NCBI GenBank assembly: GCA_020201305.1 | Contig: JAIVHC010000071.1 | Location: 1-5,853 of the forward strand | Source of the DNA: Geobacteraceae bacterium | GTDB lineage: Bacteria; Desulfobacterota; Desulfuromonadia; Desulfuromonadales; Desulfuromonadaceae | DNA: 5,853 nt | Direction of reading: 5' to 3' | Part shown: piece after piece, positions 5,100 to 5,853 of the stretch | Layout of the letters: each line of letters opens with the position of its first letter | How positions within the stretch are numbered: the first letter of the stretch is position 1 | Notes under the pieces: generated by a model | What the model saw: only the letters and a program-made list of their open reading frames with translations | What the model was told of the DNA's origin: nothing | Database searches by the model: none | Translations under genes and position numbers: made by a program

Positions 5100-5853
5100 A
5101 TGGCATTTTTCTTTCCGGCGCAGTTCAGAACCACGCCTTACGCCGCCATGTATGCAGAACTTTCTCCCGTAGAGCGGATAATCCTCCTGCGTGAATTTAT
5201 CGGGGTGACCTATCGGAATCGTCTGCGCTTTTTTCAGCGTCACGACTACCATGCCTATTATGCCGCCCCTTTCCGGCACAACATTCAGGTGGCAGCCGAG
5301 CGCCAGTATAAGCGCATGCACATCCCGCGGCATGTGTGGCGCAGGGACACGGTGATGCCAGAGTATTTACATCTCATATATCGCCACTATGTGCTGGGGT
5401 TCGCACTGCAGTTGTTACGCAAATACCATGCTCAGGATCTGCCGCCACCGCAGCCCGGATGTTACCCCGATGCGGTGTACGTGTTGGATGCGTTGGAGTG
5501 GTTTCATGCCCACGCACCTGAGATAAACCAGAGTATTGAAGCCTGTGTCCGGGAAGTGAAGGCGGAGGGGACGCGCAGCCTGTATATCTATTGCCTGCAG
5601 AGTTATGTTCTGACCCGCCGGATTATGCAGCGCCACGGCCCTGACATCGGGAGGCGACGAGCGCTACACCAGGTATGCGTCGGGGGCAGGGTGCCGCTGG
5701 GGGCGGAACTGGAGTTCAGCAATCTCGGACACCGTGCCAGCTTTGAGCACATGTTCCTGCGCCATGCGCGCGAAAAAACCTTTCATAATTTCATTTACTT
5801 TCATCATTTTTTTCTCGGTGATGTAACCTGGCGTCTCGGCGGCTATCTGGATC
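5100..5853 (+). CDS. Unrecognised protein, 3' end cut by the window
   Basis: The frame is open from the ATG at 5100 to the right edge: 251 codons with no stop, far longer than chance in this composition. The start has a good GGAGG site and a stop just upstream. The gene lies 54 bases after the synthetase-like gene on the same strand, so it is probably the third gene of that operon. The protein starts MAFFFPAQF and is unusually rich in His, Tyr, Phe and Arg, for example FHNFIYFHHFF at residues 228-238. There is no signal peptide or clear membrane helix. I do not recognise the family. Residues 201-210 (GAELEFSNLG), followed by LGGYLD at the edge, faintly recall the first G-x-E-x-E strand of glutamate-cysteine-ligase or amidoligase folds, where the glutamates bind Mg-ATP. 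That is a weak inference, because the motif would be about 200 residues in and the rest of the domain is outside the window. Confidence 0.8.
   Translation, partial: MAFFFPAQFRTTPYAAMYAELSPVERIILLREFIGVTYRNRLRFFQRHDYHAYYAAPFRHNIQVAAERQYKRMHIPRHVWRRDTVMPEYLHLIYRHYVLGFALQLLRKYHAQDLPPPQPGCYPDAVYVLDALEWFHAHAPEINQSIEACVREVKAEGTRSLYIYCLQSYVLTRRIMQRHGPDIGRRRALHQVCVGGRVPLGAELEFSNLGHRASFEHMFLRHAREKTFHNFIYFHHFFLGDVTWRLGGYLD

Noticed and set aside
5060..5194. A 44-codon plus-strand frame starting with ATG after GGAGAGGGG, overlapping the start of the gene at 5100
   Set aside because: It overlaps the much longer frame by 95 bases, has no recognisable features (MIWFTTRCAMEV...), and ends abruptly. The ribosome site is good, so a coupling leader peptide cannot be excluded, but nothing else supports it.

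Overview
The window looks like chromosomal DNA from a member of the Proteobacteria, most likely a gammaproteobacterium. The evidence is the class I CPD photolyase with its proteobacterial-style FAD-binding region, the compact operons with good GGAG-type ribosome sites, and the overall protein similarity. Genus cannot be set from this sequence. There are no RNA genes, insertion sequences, CRISPR repeats or phage genes. Hand counts give about 57% G+C inside the synthetase-like gene and about 40% in the 5' half of the exonuclease gene.

Layout. (1) Bases 1-1783, plus strand: the 3' nine-tenths of a deoxyribodipyrimidine photolyase gene, then, 13 bases after its stop, a Nudix hydrolase gene; together a likely DNA-repair and nucleotide-sanitation operon. 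(2) Bases 1784-1868: a short convergent spacer with a strong GC-rich hairpin nested inside a 9-bp inverted repeat. (3) Bases 1869-2549, minus strand: a membrane-anchored tetratricopeptide-repeat protein of unknown function with a recognisable promoter. (4) Bases 2550-2656: the divergent regulatory region. (5) Bases 2657 to the right edge, plus strand: a three-gene set. It holds a DnaQ-like DEDDh 3'-5' exonuclease, an acetyl-CoA-synthetase-like protein starting one base after the exonuclease stop, and, 54 bases further on, an open frame that runs off the right edge.

The most unusual part is region 5. The synthetase-like protein aligns with acetyl-CoA synthetase (Acs) over nearly its whole length and without stops or frameshifts. 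Yet its phosphate-binding loop is rewritten, its catalytic A10 lysine is threonine, its acyl-pocket tryptophan is glycine and at least two CoA-contacting positions have changed. It looks like a maintained pseudoenzyme or a synthetase turned to another reaction. It is tightly coupled to a nuclease whose catalytic residues are all intact. DnaQ-like nucleases of this type are known next to acetate uptake and CBS-domain genes in pseudomonads, so an acetate- or nucleotide-sensing arrangement is a reasonable inference, but it is only that.

The third gene, starting at 5100, has no recognised family. A G-A-E-L-E-F segment near the right edge is faintly like the first strand of carboxylate-amine ligases.
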